Source: Thalassospira tepidiphila MCCC 1A03514
Lineage (GTDB): Bacteria > Pseudomonadota > Alphaproteobacteria > Rhodospirillales > Thalassospiraceae
Length of the DNA: 64,000 bases
Direction of reading: 5' to 3'
NCBI RefSeq assembly: GCF_001662875.1
Contig: NZ_JPVZ01000002.1
Span: forward strand, 372,001-436,000
Shown here: positions 1 to 8,948 of the stretch, one piece after another
How positions within the stretch are numbered: the first letter of the stretch is position 1
Layout: each line of letters opens with the position of its first letter
Notes under the pieces: generated by a model
Told to the model about the DNA's origin: nothing
Databases searched by the model: none
Seen by the model: only the letters and a program-made list of their open reading frames with translations
Program-made: the position numbers and the translations under genes

Positions 1-1
1 T

Positions 2-730
2 GGCGGCGAATGGACGCTTGGCCGGTTACTGCGTGAACTGGCCGAAATCGACGGGCTTGATCGTATCCGTTACACCACGTCGCATCCACGTGATGTGGAC
101 GAGGATCTGATTTCGGCGCATCGCGATCTTAAAAAGCTGATGCCGTTCCTGCATTTGCCGGTTCAGGCCGGTGGCGACCGCGTTTTGCAGGCGATGAACC
201 GCAAACATACGAATGCGGACTATCGTGATATCGCAGCACGGCTTAAGGATGCCTGTCCTGATCTTGCGCTGTCTTCGGACTTTATCGTCGGCTTCCCCGG
301 TGAATCCGACAAGGATTTCGAAGACACGATGGAAATCGTGCGCGACATCACCTTCATCCAGGCGTTTAGTTTCAAATACAGCCCGCGCCCGGGAACCCCG
401 GCATCGGCGATGGAGCTGCAGGTGCCTGAAAAAGTCAAAACCGAACGGATCATGCGCCTGCAGGCACTTCTGGCGGAGCAGCAGTTGGTGTTCAACCAGA
501 AAAGTATCGGCAAGGAGATGGATGTCCTTCTGGAACGCCGGGGCAAGTATGAAGGCCAATTGGTGGGCAAAAGCCCCTATATGCAGCCGGTTCATGTCAG
601 CGGTTTGCCTGAATCAGCCCTTGGACAGATCGTTCGCTTGAAAATCACCGAAGCGCTGCCTAATTCCCTTGGCGGCGAACTGGTCGACGCCACCCGAAAC
701 GACCAGAAATCTGAAAGGAACGTTGCGTGA
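2..730 (+). CDS. miaB: MiaB, tRNA i6A37 methylthiotransferase (C-terminal part)
   Basis: The frame is open from the window edge, so only the C-terminal ~240 residues are present. They carry the late radical-SAM barrel signatures of MiaB (TTSHPRD, FLHLPVQ, SDFIVGFPGE, FSFKYSPRPGTPA), followed by a TRAM domain in roughly the last 65 residues. MiaB adds a methylthio group to isopentenyl-adenosine 37 of tRNAs. The catalytic CxxxCxxC cluster lies outside the window. The related families RimO and MtaB are less likely because phoH and ybeY follow directly, the usual MiaB neighbourhood. The stop overlaps the GTG start of phoH (GTGA), which suggests translational coupling. Confidence 0.96.
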   Translation, partial: GGEWTLGRLLRELAEIDGLDRIRYTTSHPRDVDEDLISAHRDLKKLMPFLHLPVQAGGDRVLQAMNRKHTNADYRDIAARLKDACPDLALSSDFIVGFPGESDKDFEDTMEIVRDITFIQAFSFKYSPRPGTPASAMELQVPEKVKTERIMRLQALLAEQQLVFNQKSIGKEMDVLLERRGKYEGQLVGKSPYMQPVHVSGLPESALGQIVRLKITEALPNSLGGELVDATRNDQKSERNVA

Positions 731-1830
731 GCGGCACCCCCACGAAAAGCAAGACCAACACCAAAACCAAACACGCCCCCAAGGATTCCGATCAGATCGA
801 GTTTCAGGACAACGCGCTTGCCCAGGTTTTGTACGGCCCGCAGGCCGAAAACCTGACGCGTTTGTCTGAACGGACCGGTGTTCAGGTTTCAAGCCGCGGG
901 CTTGTGGTGATGCTGGCCGGTGATCCGGCCAAGGTTGCACAGGCCAAAAAGGTTCTTGCGCAACTTTATGCGCGCCTGCGTGATAAGGAAATCGATCATA
1001 TCGATGTCGAAACGGTAGAAGGTGCGGTGCGTCTTTCCGAACCGGACGACACCGATCCCTGGAGCGGCCAGACCAAGGACATGTTTGGTGGATCGCGTCT
1101 TACGATCCAGACCAAAAAACGCCGGATTTCGCCGCGCTCCAAACGCCAGAAGGACTATGTCGAGGCGATCCTTGATAACGAGCTGATCTTTGGCATCGGC
1201 CCGGCCGGTACTGGTAAGACCTATCTTGCGGTCGCGATGGCGGTGCAGGCGTTTATTCTGGGTCAGGTGGATCGTATCATCCTGTCGCGCCCCGCAGTCG
1301 AAGCCGGCGAACGCCTTGGCTTCTTGCCGGGTGATCTGAAAGACAAGGTCGATCCGTATCTGCGCCCGCTTTATGACGCGCTGCATGACACGCTTCCGGG
1401 GGATGTCGTGATCAAACGCATGGAAAGTGGCGAGATCGAAGTCGCCCCGCTGGCCTTCATGCGTGGTCGTACGCTTTCGCACGCCTTTGTCATTCTGGAC
1501 GAGGCGCAAAACACCACCCCGATGCAGATGAAAATGTTCCTGACCCGTCTGGGCGAAGGATCGCGCATGGTGGTGACCGGCGACATGACCCAGATCGATT
1601 TGCCCGATGGCACGAAATCCGGTTTGCGCGATGCACTTGAAACCATTGGCGATGTCAAAGGCGTTGCCACGATCAAGTTCGATCAGCGCGATGTTGTGCG
1701 CCATCACCTTGTGACCAAGATTGTCCAGGCCTATGACGCGGCGGATGCCCTGCGTGATCGCCTGAAAAAGGGCTATCGCGGTGACAAGGACAGCGCAGCC
1801 AAGGATACGGGTGATGACGGCACCGCTTGA
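727..1830 (+). CDS. phoH: PhoH-like ATPase (YbeZ)
   Basis: A 367-residue protein with an N-terminal KH-like region and a PhoH ATPase domain. Walker A is GPAGTGKT near residue 157 and a Walker-B-like VILDEAQN lies near 255. The GTG start overlaps the miaB stop. The family is a cytoplasmic NTPase tied to RNA metabolism, and its companion YbeY is encoded next. The reaction it performs in the cell is poorly defined; the name comes from E. coli PhoH. The C-terminal ~20 residues are charged and probably disordered. Confidence 0.95.
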   Translation: MSGTPTKSKTNTKTKHAPKDSDQIEFQDNALAQVLYGPQAENLTRLSERTGVQVSSRGLVVMLAGDPAKVAQAKKVLAQLYARLRDKEIDHIDVETVEGAVRLSEPDDTDPWSGQTKDMFGGSRLTIQTKKRRISPRSKRQKDYVEAILDNELIFGIGPAGTGKTYLAVAMAVQAFILGQVDRIILSRPAVEAGERLGFLPGDLKDKVDPYLRPLYDALHDTLPGDVVIKRMESGEIEVAPLAFMRGRTLSHAFVILDEAQNTTPMQMKMFLTRLGEGSRMVVTGDMTQIDLPDGTKSGLRDALETIGDVKGVATIKFDQRDVVRHHLVTKIVQAYDAADALRDRLKKGYRGDKDSAAKDTGDDGTA

Positions 1831-2404
1831 ACTGGACCTTGAGGTCGAAGCGGGCGACTGGCATCAGGACGAGATCGCGGCCATCGAAGCCGCCGTGATC
1901 GCGGCCCTTGATGGTGCGCTTAGCGATGGTGCCCTTTGGGATGACAACGCGGTGCCGACCGACGGGACCGAAGATGAAGGCGATGGTGCATCGCTTTTGT
2001 CGGTTGCCCCTGTGATCGAGATCGGGGTGCGTTTGTCAGATGATGCATCGGTTCAGATCCTCAACCGTGATTATCGCGACAAGGACAAACCAACCAATGT
2101 GTTGTCCTTTGCCGCTCTTGAAAGTGCCGAGGATGCCGATGCATTTATGATGGCGCCAGATATGCCCTTGATGCTGGGTGATATCGTGATTGCGCGCGAA
2201 ACATGTGACCGCGAGGCCATCGAACAGCAAAAGCCATTGAAAAATCATCTTGTTCATCTTGCCGTTCATGGCACGCTACATCTTGTCGGCTACGATCATA
2301 TGGTTGATGATGAAGCTGAAGAGATGGAAGAACTTGAACGTCAAATTCTTGCCGGACTTGGGATTGATGATCCCTACGAACCGATCGAAGATGAACCGGT
2401 TTAG
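1814..2404 (+). CDS. ybeY: YbeY, rRNA-maturation endoribonuclease
   Basis: A single-strand-specific metallo-endoribonuclease for 16S rRNA 3'-end maturation and ribosome quality control. The zinc motif H-x3-H-x5-H is visible as HGTLHLVGYDH. I chose the ATG at 1814, about 196 residues, because AAGGA at 1801-1805 lies 8 bases upstream; a GTG at 1781 would add 11 residues. The gene overlaps phoH by 17 bases. An acidic, low-complexity stretch around residues 35-60 is longer than in the E. coli protein and looks like a lineage-specific insertion. Confidence 0.95.
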   Translation: MTAPLELDLEVEAGDWHQDEIAAIEAAVIAALDGALSDGALWDDNAVPTDGTEDEGDGASLLSVAPVIEIGVRLSDDASVQILNRDYRDKDKPTNVLSFAALESAEDADAFMMAPDMPLMLGDIVIARETCDREAIEQQKPLKNHLVHLAVHGTLHLVGYDHMVDDEAEEMEELERQILAGLGIDDPYEPIEDEPV

Positions 2405-2452
2405 TAGGCCTGCACACGGTTTGTTTGAATTATAGGATGTCGAAACCGACCC

Positions 2453-3433
2453 ATGAACGACTCTAGTCAACGCGACGACGACCACGAGAGTATGCGCCCT
2501 CGCACAGGCGAGGATACAATTCAGGACGCTGAAAACGGCTCCTTATGGGATAACGTGGCCTCGGCCCTGGGGTTCAAGCGTGGCAAATCCCGCAACGGCG
2601 AAGCTTCGCTGAGCGATACGCTTGAAGAACTCGCCGAGCGGACCGAACAGGATGAAGAGCCGGTCTCGCTTCACGAACGTTCCCTGTTTGAAAACATCAT
2701 TGCACTTCGCGACATGACGGCAGAAGACGTCATGATCCCGCGCGCCGATATTGTGGCGGTTGCCAAGACCATCGCACTTGAAGAACTGGTCGAGGTGATG
2801 GTCAAGAAGGCCCATTCACGGCTTCCGGTGTATGGCGATACCCTTGATGACATTGCCGGCATGGTGCACATCAAGGACGTGCTTGGCTGTGTTGCTGCTG
2901 GTCGGGAATTCAGTCTGCAGTCACTGCTGCGTCGGGTTTTGTTCGTATCCCCTGCCATTCGCGTTCTTGATCTTCTGTCGGAAATGCGGCTGTCGCGTAC
3001 GCACATGGCGCTTGTCGTTGATGAATTTGGCGGGATTGATGGTCTGATTACCATCGAGGATCTGGTGGAAGAAATCGTCGGCGAGATTGATGACGAGCAC
3101 GATATCGACCAGACTCCCAAACTGATCCGCCTCTCGGATGGTTGTTACATCGCTGATGCCCGGTTCGAGGTCGAAGACCTTGAAGAAAAGCTGTCCTTCG
3201 GATTGCTTGACGAGGATGAAGACGAAGACATCGACACGCTTGGCGGGCTTGTCTTCTCGTTGGCCGGGCGCGTTCCGGCGCGCGGGGAATTGATTGAACA
3301 TCCAAGCGGTATTCAGTTCGAAGTCCTTGATGCCGATCCAAGGCGCATCCGTCGCCTGCGTATTCATATGATACGCCGGGAGGATGAGGATCCCGCCGCT
3401 GCCATCGAAAAGCAGGAAAAAGCGGATGATTGA
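2453..3433 (+). CDS. corC: CorC/TlyC-family CBS-domain protein
   Basis: A 326-residue soluble protein. It has an acidic N-terminus, a tandem CBS pair (about residues 80-205, including EDVMIPRADIV and GIDGLITIEDLVEEIVGEI), and a C-terminal CorC/HlyC FAD-PCMH-like domain (about 230-305). No membrane segment is present. CorC-family proteins are linked to Mg2+/Co2+ efflux and membrane integrity. Here, as in many Proteobacteria, it lies between ybeY and lnt. The symbol reflects family and synteny; a transport role is inferred. Confidence 0.9.
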   Translation: MNDSSQRDDDHESMRPRTGEDTIQDAENGSLWDNVASALGFKRGKSRNGEASLSDTLEELAERTEQDEEPVSLHERSLFENIIALRDMTAEDVMIPRADIVAVAKTIALEELVEVMVKKAHSRLPVYGDTLDDIAGMVHIKDVLGCVAAGREFSLQSLLRRVLFVSPAIRVLDLLSEMRLSRTHMALVVDEFGGIDGLITIEDLVEEIVGEIDDEHDIDQTPKLIRLSDGCYIADARFEVEDLEEKLSFGLLDEDEDEDIDTLGGLVFSLAGRVPARGELIEHPSGIQFEVLDADPRRIRRLRIHMIRREDEDPAAAIEKQEKADD

Positions 3434-5003
3434 GGCCATGGCGCGCCGACTTGCCGGTCTTTCAGGCTGGCGCAGGCGTTTTGTGTGGTTGTTGTCCGGT
3501 GCGGTGGCGGTTTTGGCGCTGCCGCCTTTCTTTATCATTCCTGTTTTGCCGATCTGCTTTGCGGTTTTGCTCTGGAGCCTTGAGGGGGTCCGTTGCAACA
3601 AGGGGGCGCTTTCTGCTGGCTGGTGGTTTGGCACCGGCCATTTTGCCGCAGGCTTTTACTGGGTCAGTCATGCCTTTCTGGTACAGCCCGAAATCTATGG
3701 CTGGATGATTCCGTTTGCCCTTTTGGGGCTTGGCGGCGGATTGGCGATCTTTCCGATGCTGGCCGTTTGGGCGAGCTGGCGTTTGGGCAATGGCCTGATT
3801 AGGCGCGCAGTTTTGCTGGCCGTTTTCTGGGTGGTGGTGGAATATCTGCGTGGTCATATCCTGACCGGTTTTCCATGGAACCTTTTGGGCCATGTTTGGG
3901 CCATTGATGCGGCACCCATGCAATTTGCCTCGGTTGTCGGGGTTTATGGCCTTTCCTTTGTCACGGCCCTTTTTGCAACCTTGCCTGCGGCCTTTGTCGC
4001 CGGAAAATCCGGCAAGATAGCAGCCCTTAGCGGGGTCATGATTGCGGTGACCCTATGGGGTGGCGGTGCGGTGCGCCTGATGATGGTCGGGCCCGCAGAG
4101 GCAGAGGTTGCCCTTTCAGAGCTGCCTGCCGACGTGCCGATTGTGCAAATTGTTCAGCCCAATATCCCACAGCGGGAAAAATGGCTGCCCGAACTGCAAA
4201 GCCAGCATTTCTCACTGCTGCTTGATATGTCGCGCCGACCGGAAACCCTGCGTCCGGATCAAAAACGCATCGTGATCTGGCCGGAAACGGCCGCGACCTT
4301 TTTTGTTGAGACCCAGACAGAGGCCCGCATGCAAATGGCCGGTGTGTTGGGGCGTGATGACATCCTGATTACCGGGGCACCAAGGACCTATCCGCGTGAC
4401 ACGGCTGAATACAAGGTCTGGAATGCCATTCAGGTGATTGATGCCACTGGTCATATTGTCGCCAGCTTTGACAAGTTTCATCTGGTGCCGTTTGGTGAAT
4501 ATGTACCGTTCCGATCCATCCTGCCATTCCCGAAACTGACAGCAGGGCGAACAGATTTCTCTGCCGGACCGGGGCCGCAGACCTTGTCTGTCGACGGGAT
4601 GCCGAGTTTCTCTCCGCTGATTTGCTATGAGGTTATTTTCCCGGGAGCAGTGATTGACGACGGTAACCAGCCCGACTGGCTCTTAAATGTCACCAATGAC
4701 GGGTGGTTTGGGCGCAGCGCAGGCCCATATCAACATATGGCCGCAGCCCGTTTTCGCACCATCGAGGAGGGTCGCCCCCTCGTAAGGGCAGCCTATACCG
4801 GGGTATCGGTTGTCTTTGATGCCTACGGGCGCAAGCTTACAGAGTTGGGTTTAGGAGAGAGGGGAAGCTTGGTGCACCCCCTTTCGAGTAACAAAAACCA
4901 TACAACAGTATATTATTTGTGGCGTGACTTGCTATTTTACGGTATTGTTACCTTCTTTGCCGTTCTCGCTATGGGATATAAACGCAACGCAAAATCCCTC
5001 TAG
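3426..5003 (+). CDS. lnt: Apolipoprotein N-acyltransferase
   Basis: The inner-membrane enzyme that adds the third acyl chain to the N-terminal cysteine of lipoproteins. Hydrophobic helices fill residues 1-220, then a periplasmic nitrilase domain follows. With the ATG at 3426 the expected Glu-Lys-Cys triad falls at E287 (IWPETA), K350 (FDKFH) and C400 (ICYEV). This start has AGGA 8 bases upstream and overlaps the corC end by 8 bases. An ATG at 3384 would overlap corC more and lacks a better ribosome site. About 525 residues, normal for Lnt. Confidence 0.95.
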   Translation: MIEAMARRLAGLSGWRRRFVWLLSGAVAVLALPPFFIIPVLPICFAVLLWSLEGVRCNKGALSAGWWFGTGHFAAGFYWVSHAFLVQPEIYGWMIPFALLGLGGGLAIFPMLAVWASWRLGNGLIRRAVLLAVFWVVVEYLRGHILTGFPWNLLGHVWAIDAAPMQFASVVGVYGLSFVTALFATLPAAFVAGKSGKIAALSGVMIAVTLWGGGAVRLMMVGPAEAEVALSELPADVPIVQIVQPNIPQREKWLPELQSQHFSLLLDMSRRPETLRPDQKRIVIWPETAATFFVETQTEARMQMAGVLGRDDILITGAPRTYPRDTAEYKVWNAIQVIDATGHIVASFDKFHLVPFGEYVPFRSILPFPKLTAGRTDFSAGPGPQTLSVDGMPSFSPLICYEVIFPGAVIDDGNQPDWLLNVTNDGWFGRSAGPYQHMAAARFRTIEEGRPLVRAAYTGVSVVFDAYGRKLTELGLGERGSLVHPLSSNKNHTTVYYLWRDLLFYGIVTFFAVLAMGYKRNAKSL

Positions 5004-5090
5004 GCGGCTGAAAATTTTGCCAAACCGTCCAGAAATTGTCCCTCAAAACAAGGACGGATAGGCCGGAGTGAGAGAAGGAACTGCCATAAA

Positions 5091-5585
5091 ATGTCGCCTA
5101 AGGATGAAACTAAGATGGTAAAGAACACACGCGGTCGGGGCCGTGGCCGGACCGCAAGTGGTGCTCCAAATCCTGTCGATATTCACGTTGGTGCGCGTGT
5201 TCGCTTGCGCAGGACTCTTCTTGGCATGAGCCAGGAGAAGCTTGGTGAAGCGATCGGCCTGACATTCCAGCAAGTACAGAAGTATGAGCGTGGTGCCAAC
5301 CGCGTTGGTGCATCGCGTCTGTACGATCTGTCGCGGGTTCTTGAAGTGCCTGTATCATTCTTCTTTGACGACATGCCCGACGAGATTTCGTCGAAATCGG
5401 TGCATGAACGTCGGGAAATGTCGGAAAGTCCGGACCCGTTTGACAACGATCCGATGAACCGTCGCGAGACGCTTGAACTGGTGCGTGCCTACTACCGGAT
5501 TACCGATCCGAACCAGCGCAAGAAAATCTTTGAACTCGTCAAATCGATGGGTGCATTGCAGGGCACTGATTCCGATCAGAAATAG
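5091..5585 (+). CDS. XRE-family helix-turn-helix regulator (PhrR-like)
   Basis: A 164-residue cytoplasmic regulator. A basic N-terminus (RGRGRGR) precedes a Cro/CI helix-turn-helix (about residues 35-90, with MSQEKLGEAIGLTFQQVQKYE). An acidic linker and a short helical tail follow. A single HTH gene between lnt and metK is common in Alphaproteobacteria; the Sinorhizobium relative is the pH-regulated phrR beside actA (an lnt homologue). The target here is unknown. The ATG at 5115 is an alternative start with AAGGA 10 bases upstream. A strong terminator follows, so metK is probably transcribed separately. Confidence 0.88.
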   Translation: MSPKDETKMVKNTRGRGRGRTASGAPNPVDIHVGARVRLRRTLLGMSQEKLGEAIGLTFQQVQKYERGANRVGASRLYDLSRVLEVPVSFFFDDMPDEISSKSVHERREMSESPDPFDNDPMNRRETLELVRAYYRITDPNQRKKIFELVKSMGALQGTDSDQK

Positions 5586-5610
5586 TCGGTTCGACCGATG
5601 GTTTTGGGCA

Positions 5611-5653
5611 AAAGACGTATTTCACAGACCGTGAATTACGTCTTTGTCTTTTG
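5611..5653 (+). terminator. Rho-independent terminator after the HTH gene
   Basis: An inverted repeat pairs 5611-5619 with 5637-5645 (9 bp). After one T-T mismatch, TTCAC pairs with GTGAA (5621-5625 with 5631-5635) around a 5-base loop. A T-rich tail GTCTTTTG follows. It lies 26 bases after the regulator's stop. Confidence 0.75.
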
Positions 5654-5800
5654 AGCACGGCAGCCCCGGATGCACTGCCATCGGGATTGCGGTTTTGCGT
5701 CAATGATGCTTGACCTTCAAATAGGGATCGGGCACAACCGACGAAACAGTTCGACCCGGACTGACCATTGTGGACGGATTTGGACCGCTTGCCACCACAC

Positions 5801-5891
5801 AAAAAAAGGCTAAGTGGGCGCTATCGATACGGCCTCGTATCGGGAGCCCTCCGGTCCAGTTTTGGAAACCCATTACCGGAGAAGGTCTTAT
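5801..5891 (+). promoter_or_regulatory. Structured 5' leader of metK (candidate cis-regulatory RNA)
   Basis: After an A-rich run, two hairpins abut. The first pairs GATACG (5826-5831) with CGTATC (5836-5841) around a 4-base loop, with an outer GGGC/GCCC pair at 5816-5819 and 5846-5849. The second pairs TCCGGT (5850-5855) with ACCGGA (5875-5880), and its 3' arm takes the first three bases of the GGAGAAGG ribosome site. That could hide the metK start region. I cannot match it to a SAM riboswitch class I know. The rest of 5654-5800 shows nothing I recognise. Confidence 0.45.
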
Positions 5892-7064
5892 ATGTCTCTT
5901 TCCGATTATCTATTTACCAGTGAGTCCGTCTCGGAAGGTCATCCGGACAAAGTCTGTGACCGCATTTCCGATTCCATCGTTGATGCTTTTCTTGCCGCGG
6001 ATGAAGATTCGCGTGTTGCCGTCGAAACCCTTGCCACCACCAACCGTGTGGTTCTGGCAGGCGAAGTTCGCGGTCCTGAAAGCGTGACCAAAGAGGTCAT
6101 GATCGAAAAGGCCCGTCAGGCAATCCGTGAAATCGGTTACGAGCAGGATGGCTTCCATTGGAAGACGGCCGAGATCGAATGCCATGTGCATGAACAGTCT
6201 TCTGATATCGCGCAGGGCGTTGACTCCGCTGGTGAAAAAGACCTTGGCGCTGGTGACCAGGGCATCATGTTTGGTTACGCTTGTAACGAAACCGATGAAC
6301 TGATGCCGGCCCCGATCCAGTTTTCGCATCGTATCCTGCGCGCCATGGCCGCTGACCGCCACTCCGGTAAGGTGCCGCAGTTCGGTCCGGATGCCAAAAG
6401 CCAGGTAACCCTGCGCTATGCTGCGGGCAAGCCGGTTGCGGCAACATCGGTTGTTGTATCAACCCAGCATGCCGACGGCCTTTCGCAGCGCGATGTTCAT
6501 GAGCTGGTTCTGCCGTATATCGAAGCAGCCCTTCCGCAAGGTTGGATGCCGCCGGCTGATGAAATCTACATCAACCCGACAGGCCGTTTCGTGATTGGTG
6601 GTCCTGATGGTGATGCCGGCCTTACCGGTCGTAAGATCATCGTCGATACCTATGGTGGTGCGGCCCCGCATGGCGGCGGCGCGTTTTCGGGTAAGGATCC
6701 GACCAAGGTTGACCGTTCGGCTGCCTATGCTGCGCGTTATCTTGCGAAAAACGTCGTTGCGGCTGGTCTGGCCGAGAAATGCACCATTCAGCTCGCCTAT
6801 GCAATTGGCGTTTCCAAGCCGCTGGCGCTGTACGTTAACAACCATGACACCGGCAATGTTGACGAATTGAAGCTTGGTGATGTTCTGCGTCAGCTTATGG
6901 ATCTCAGCCCGCGTGGCATTCGCGAGCATCTGTCGCTGTGCCGTCCGATCTACACGCCGTCTTCTGCTTATGGTCACTTTGGCCGTCAGCCGACCGAAGA
7001 TGGTGGCTTCTCCTGGGAGCGCACCGATCTGGTCAGCGACCTGAAATCGGCATTTGGTGCCTGA
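5892..7064 (+). CDS. metK: S-adenosylmethionine synthase
   Basis: Makes S-adenosylmethionine from methionine and ATP, supplying among others TrmB and the cobalamin methyltransferases in this window. The 390-residue protein shows the family signatures GHPDKVCD near the N-terminus, [12 protein letters not shown] near 120 and [19 protein letters not shown] near 260. The ATG at 5892 is chosen because the Met-Ser-Leu-Ser start leads straight into the conserved [13 protein letters not shown] and GGAGAAGG lies 6 bases upstream. An in-frame upstream extension to 5814 covers the structured leader and is not expected to be coding. Confidence 0.97.
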   Translation: MSLSDYLFTSESVSEGHPDKVCDRISDSIVDAFLAADEDSRVAVETLATTNRVVLAGEVRGPESVTKEVMIEKARQAIREIGYEQDGFHWKTAEIECHVHEQSSDIAQGVDSAGEKDLGAGDQGIMFGYACNETDELMPAPIQFSHRILRAMAADRHSGKVPQFGPDAKSQVTLRYAAGKPVAATSVVVSTQHADGLSQRDVHELVLPYIEAALPQGWMPPADEIYINPTGRFVIGGPDGDAGLTGRKIIVDTYGGAAPHGGGAFSGKDPTKVDRSAAYAARYLAKNVVAAGLAEKCTIQLAYAIGVSKPLALYVNNHDTGNVDELKLGDVLRQLMDLSPRGIREHLSLCRPIYTPSSAYGHFGRQPTEDGGFSWERTDLVSDLKSAFGA

Positions 7065-7122
7065 TTGACAGAAAGCGCGTTAAAAAGTGCGATTTGCCAA
7101 AATCGCATGACGTGATAAGAGG

Positions 7123-7160
7123 CGGGCGGCCCGGATATTTCGGGCCGTCCGTTTTGATTT
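7123..7160 (+). terminator. Terminator after metK
   Basis: An 11-bp stem (7123-7133 with 7141-7151, one G-U pair) around a 7-base loop is followed by TTTTGATTTT. A weaker 7-bp hairpin precedes it at 7089-7106. Confidence 0.8.
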
Positions 7161-7208
7161 TCAGTCCGCCTGATCCACAAATTCCGACCCTGATCGACAG
7201 AAACGACC

Positions 7209-7955
7209 ATGCGCAACAAAGACCGTCCGCTTCCGACCCCTGATCGCCCGAATTTCTATGGCCGTCGCGGCAGCCGGCCTCTTAAGGATTCTCGCAAGGC
7301 TCTTGTGGATGCCATGCTGCCAAAGATCGGGATTACCTATCCCGACGCAGCCGGGGTCGATCCCAACAGCTATTTCGATGGCACGCCCGAACAGCTGTGG
7401 CTTGAAATCGGCTTTGGCGGCGGGGAGCATCTGGCCGGTCAGGCCGAGGCCAATCCGACGGTGGGGATTATTGGTGCTGAGCCGTTTATGGACGGGGTGG
7501 GCAGCCTTCTGCGCCATCTTGATGAGCGTAATCTGGCCAATGTGCGCGTGGTGGCCGATGATTCGCGCCCGCTGCTTTATAAGCTGATTGATGCCTGCTT
7601 TGATCGGGCCTTTTTGCTGTTTCCCGATCCCTGGCCAAAGAAGCGCCATGCCGAGCGCCGCTTTATCGGACCCAAGAATCTGGCGCTGCTTGCCCGTCTT
7701 CTGAAAGACGGCGCGGAGTTCCGGGTCGCCAGTGACGATATGCAGTATATTTCCTGGACGTTGCAGCACATGCATAACCATCCGGATTTCGAATGGCTGG
7801 CCGAAGGCCCGGATGATTGGCGCACGCCGCCAAGCGATTGGGTCAAAACCCGCTATGAGCAAAAGGCGCTGCGTCAGGGCAAGAAGTGCAACTATCTCCG
7901 GTTCCGCCGCAAGCCACGTCAGTCCCGATCATTGCTTCCGTTGGATTCTGTCTGA
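7209..7955 (+). CDS. trmB: tRNA (guanine-N7-)-methyltransferase
   Basis: Forms m7G46 in tRNA using SAM. The 248-residue protein has the Rossmann SAM site EIGFGGGEHL near residue 75 and the family signature FPDPWPKKRHAERRF near 140, then an acidic C-terminal region ending in a basic tail. Length and motifs are typical for TrmB. The metK-trmB order is common in Alphaproteobacteria. Confidence 0.95.
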   Translation: MRNKDRPLPTPDRPNFYGRRGSRPLKDSRKALVDAMLPKIGITYPDAAGVDPNSYFDGTPEQLWLEIGFGGGEHLAGQAEANPTVGIIGAEPFMDGVGSLLRHLDERNLANVRVVADDSRPLLYKLIDACFDRAFLLFPDPWPKKRHAERRFIGPKNLALLARLLKDGAEFRVASDDMQYISWTLQHMHNHPDFEWLAEGPDDWRTPPSDWVKTRYEQKALRQGKKCNYLRFRRKPRQSRSLLPLDSV

Positions 7956-8288
7956 CGGGAGTCGGCAGGTTCAGGGCAGCGCTGCGATTCCGGCATGACG
8001 GGGTGATCACGGCGTCCTGACTTTACTGTTTCATGAAGATAGGCAAAGCATGTTCGTCCCGACGGTTTGGATGTGGATGAGGTATCTATTTGCCCCAAAC
8101 ATGTCTTTTCCGGCGTCCTCGAATGAGACAAAAGTCAGGCTGTGCAGGCGTTTGCCGGGTTGGCAGCGCACAGTGTTCGCCGGGCTATCGGGGGCGGGTG
8201 CTTTGATGTCGTCTGTGATGCATGTCCGCGGTTTGCTGTCACGGGCGGAATCCTTAGGTTGAATGGCATCGGCAGCCGGTATCCTGAC
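7956..8288. other. Intergenic region between trmB and the rimP promoter
   Basis: No convincing gene, tRNA or known RNA is visible. A small open frame on the plus strand (8050-8262) has no recognisable motif and a poor initiation context. Confidence 0.5.
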
Positions 8289-8317
8289 TTGATTTTTGCG
8301 TAAACCGGCTGTATAAG
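8289..8317 (+). promoter_or_regulatory. Sigma-70-type promoter of the rimP-nusA-infB operon
   Basis: TTGATT at 8289-8294 and TATAAG at 8312-8317 are separated by exactly 17 bases. This is the best housekeeping-type promoter I noticed in the window. Transcription would start near 8324, about 75 bases ahead of rimP and just before the hairpin at 8345. Confidence 0.65.
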
Positions 8318-8344
8318 GCCGCCAAGCTTTTTGTAAATTCTGAC

Positions 8345-8380
8345 AAAGAGTGGGCCCTGCGCCCGCTCTTTTGTGCTTTT
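8345..8380 (+). terminator. Attenuator-like hairpin in the rimP leader
   Basis: An 11-bp stem (8345-8355 with 8361-8371, one G-U pair) around a 5-base loop, followed by TTGTGCTTTTT. It lies between the promoter and rimP, so it can act as an intrinsic attenuator. NusA, encoded in this operon, is a plausible effector, because rimP-nusA leaders with premature terminators are known in other Proteobacteria. Confidence 0.55.
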
Positions 8381-8399
8381 TGGGGTATGGCATCGCTTT

Positions 8400-8939
8400 A
8401 TGGCTGAGCTGATTGGACAACAGTTAAAAGACCCGTTGATGGCGAAAATCGTTGAGATTATCGAGCCGTCAATCAACGCGCTGGGCTTTGAGCTGGTTCG
8501 GGTTTCGATGACAGGTCAGGACCATAACATCCTGCAGATCATGGCAGATCGCCCGGGTGCGAAAGGCAGCATCAACGTTGAAGATTGCGCCCAAATCAGC
8601 CGTACGGTTTCTGCCCTGATGGATGTCGAGGACCCGATTTCAGGTGCCTATCACCTTGAAGTCAGTTCCCCGGGTATCGACCGCCCGCTGACCCGTGCCG
8701 CGCATTTTGACGTGTGGAAGGGATTTGAGGCAAAGGTCGAACTGGTGATGGCCAAGGATGGTCGTCGCCGTTTCAGCGGTGTGCTGGATGGGATTGAAGA
8801 TAATGCGGTCGCCCTGATTGTAGATGGCGAACGTGTCTTGTTGCCGTTGGCCGATATCGCAAAAGCGAAATTGGTCCTGACAGATGAATTGATCGCGCAC
8901 GTCACCGGCGACCGCCGGAATGACGATAACGCAGAATAG
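8400..8939 (+). CDS. rimP: Ribosome maturation factor RimP
   Basis: Assists 30S subunit maturation and is the first gene of the classical rimP-nusA-infB operon. The signatures GFELVRV, SPGIDRPLTR and the C-terminal SH3-like domain are present. The start is uncertain. The ATG at 8400 gives about 179 residues but only a distant GGGGT upstream. The ATG at 8439 (MAKIVEIIEP) is also plausible. A GTG at 8373 would lie within the leader hairpin's tail and is unlikely. Confidence 0.93.
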   Translation: MAELIGQQLKDPLMAKIVEIIEPSINALGFELVRVSMTGQDHNILQIMADRPGAKGSINVEDCAQISRTVSALMDVEDPISGAYHLEVSSPGIDRPLTRAAHFDVWKGFEAKVELVMAKDGRRRFSGVLDGIEDNAVALIVDGERVLLPLADIAKAKLVLTDELIAHVTGDRRNDDNAE

Positions 8940-8948
8940 AGGTTGGAT

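Noticed and set aside
5801-5860. SAM-II riboswitch in the metK leader
   Set aside because: A GGCTAAG stretch is present after an A run, but the SAM-II pseudoknot arrangement and the GCTAAA terminal motif do not fit.
8050-8262. 70-codon open frame before rimP
   Set aside because: No ribosome site, no motif and unusual Trp/Met content; it probably occurs by chance.
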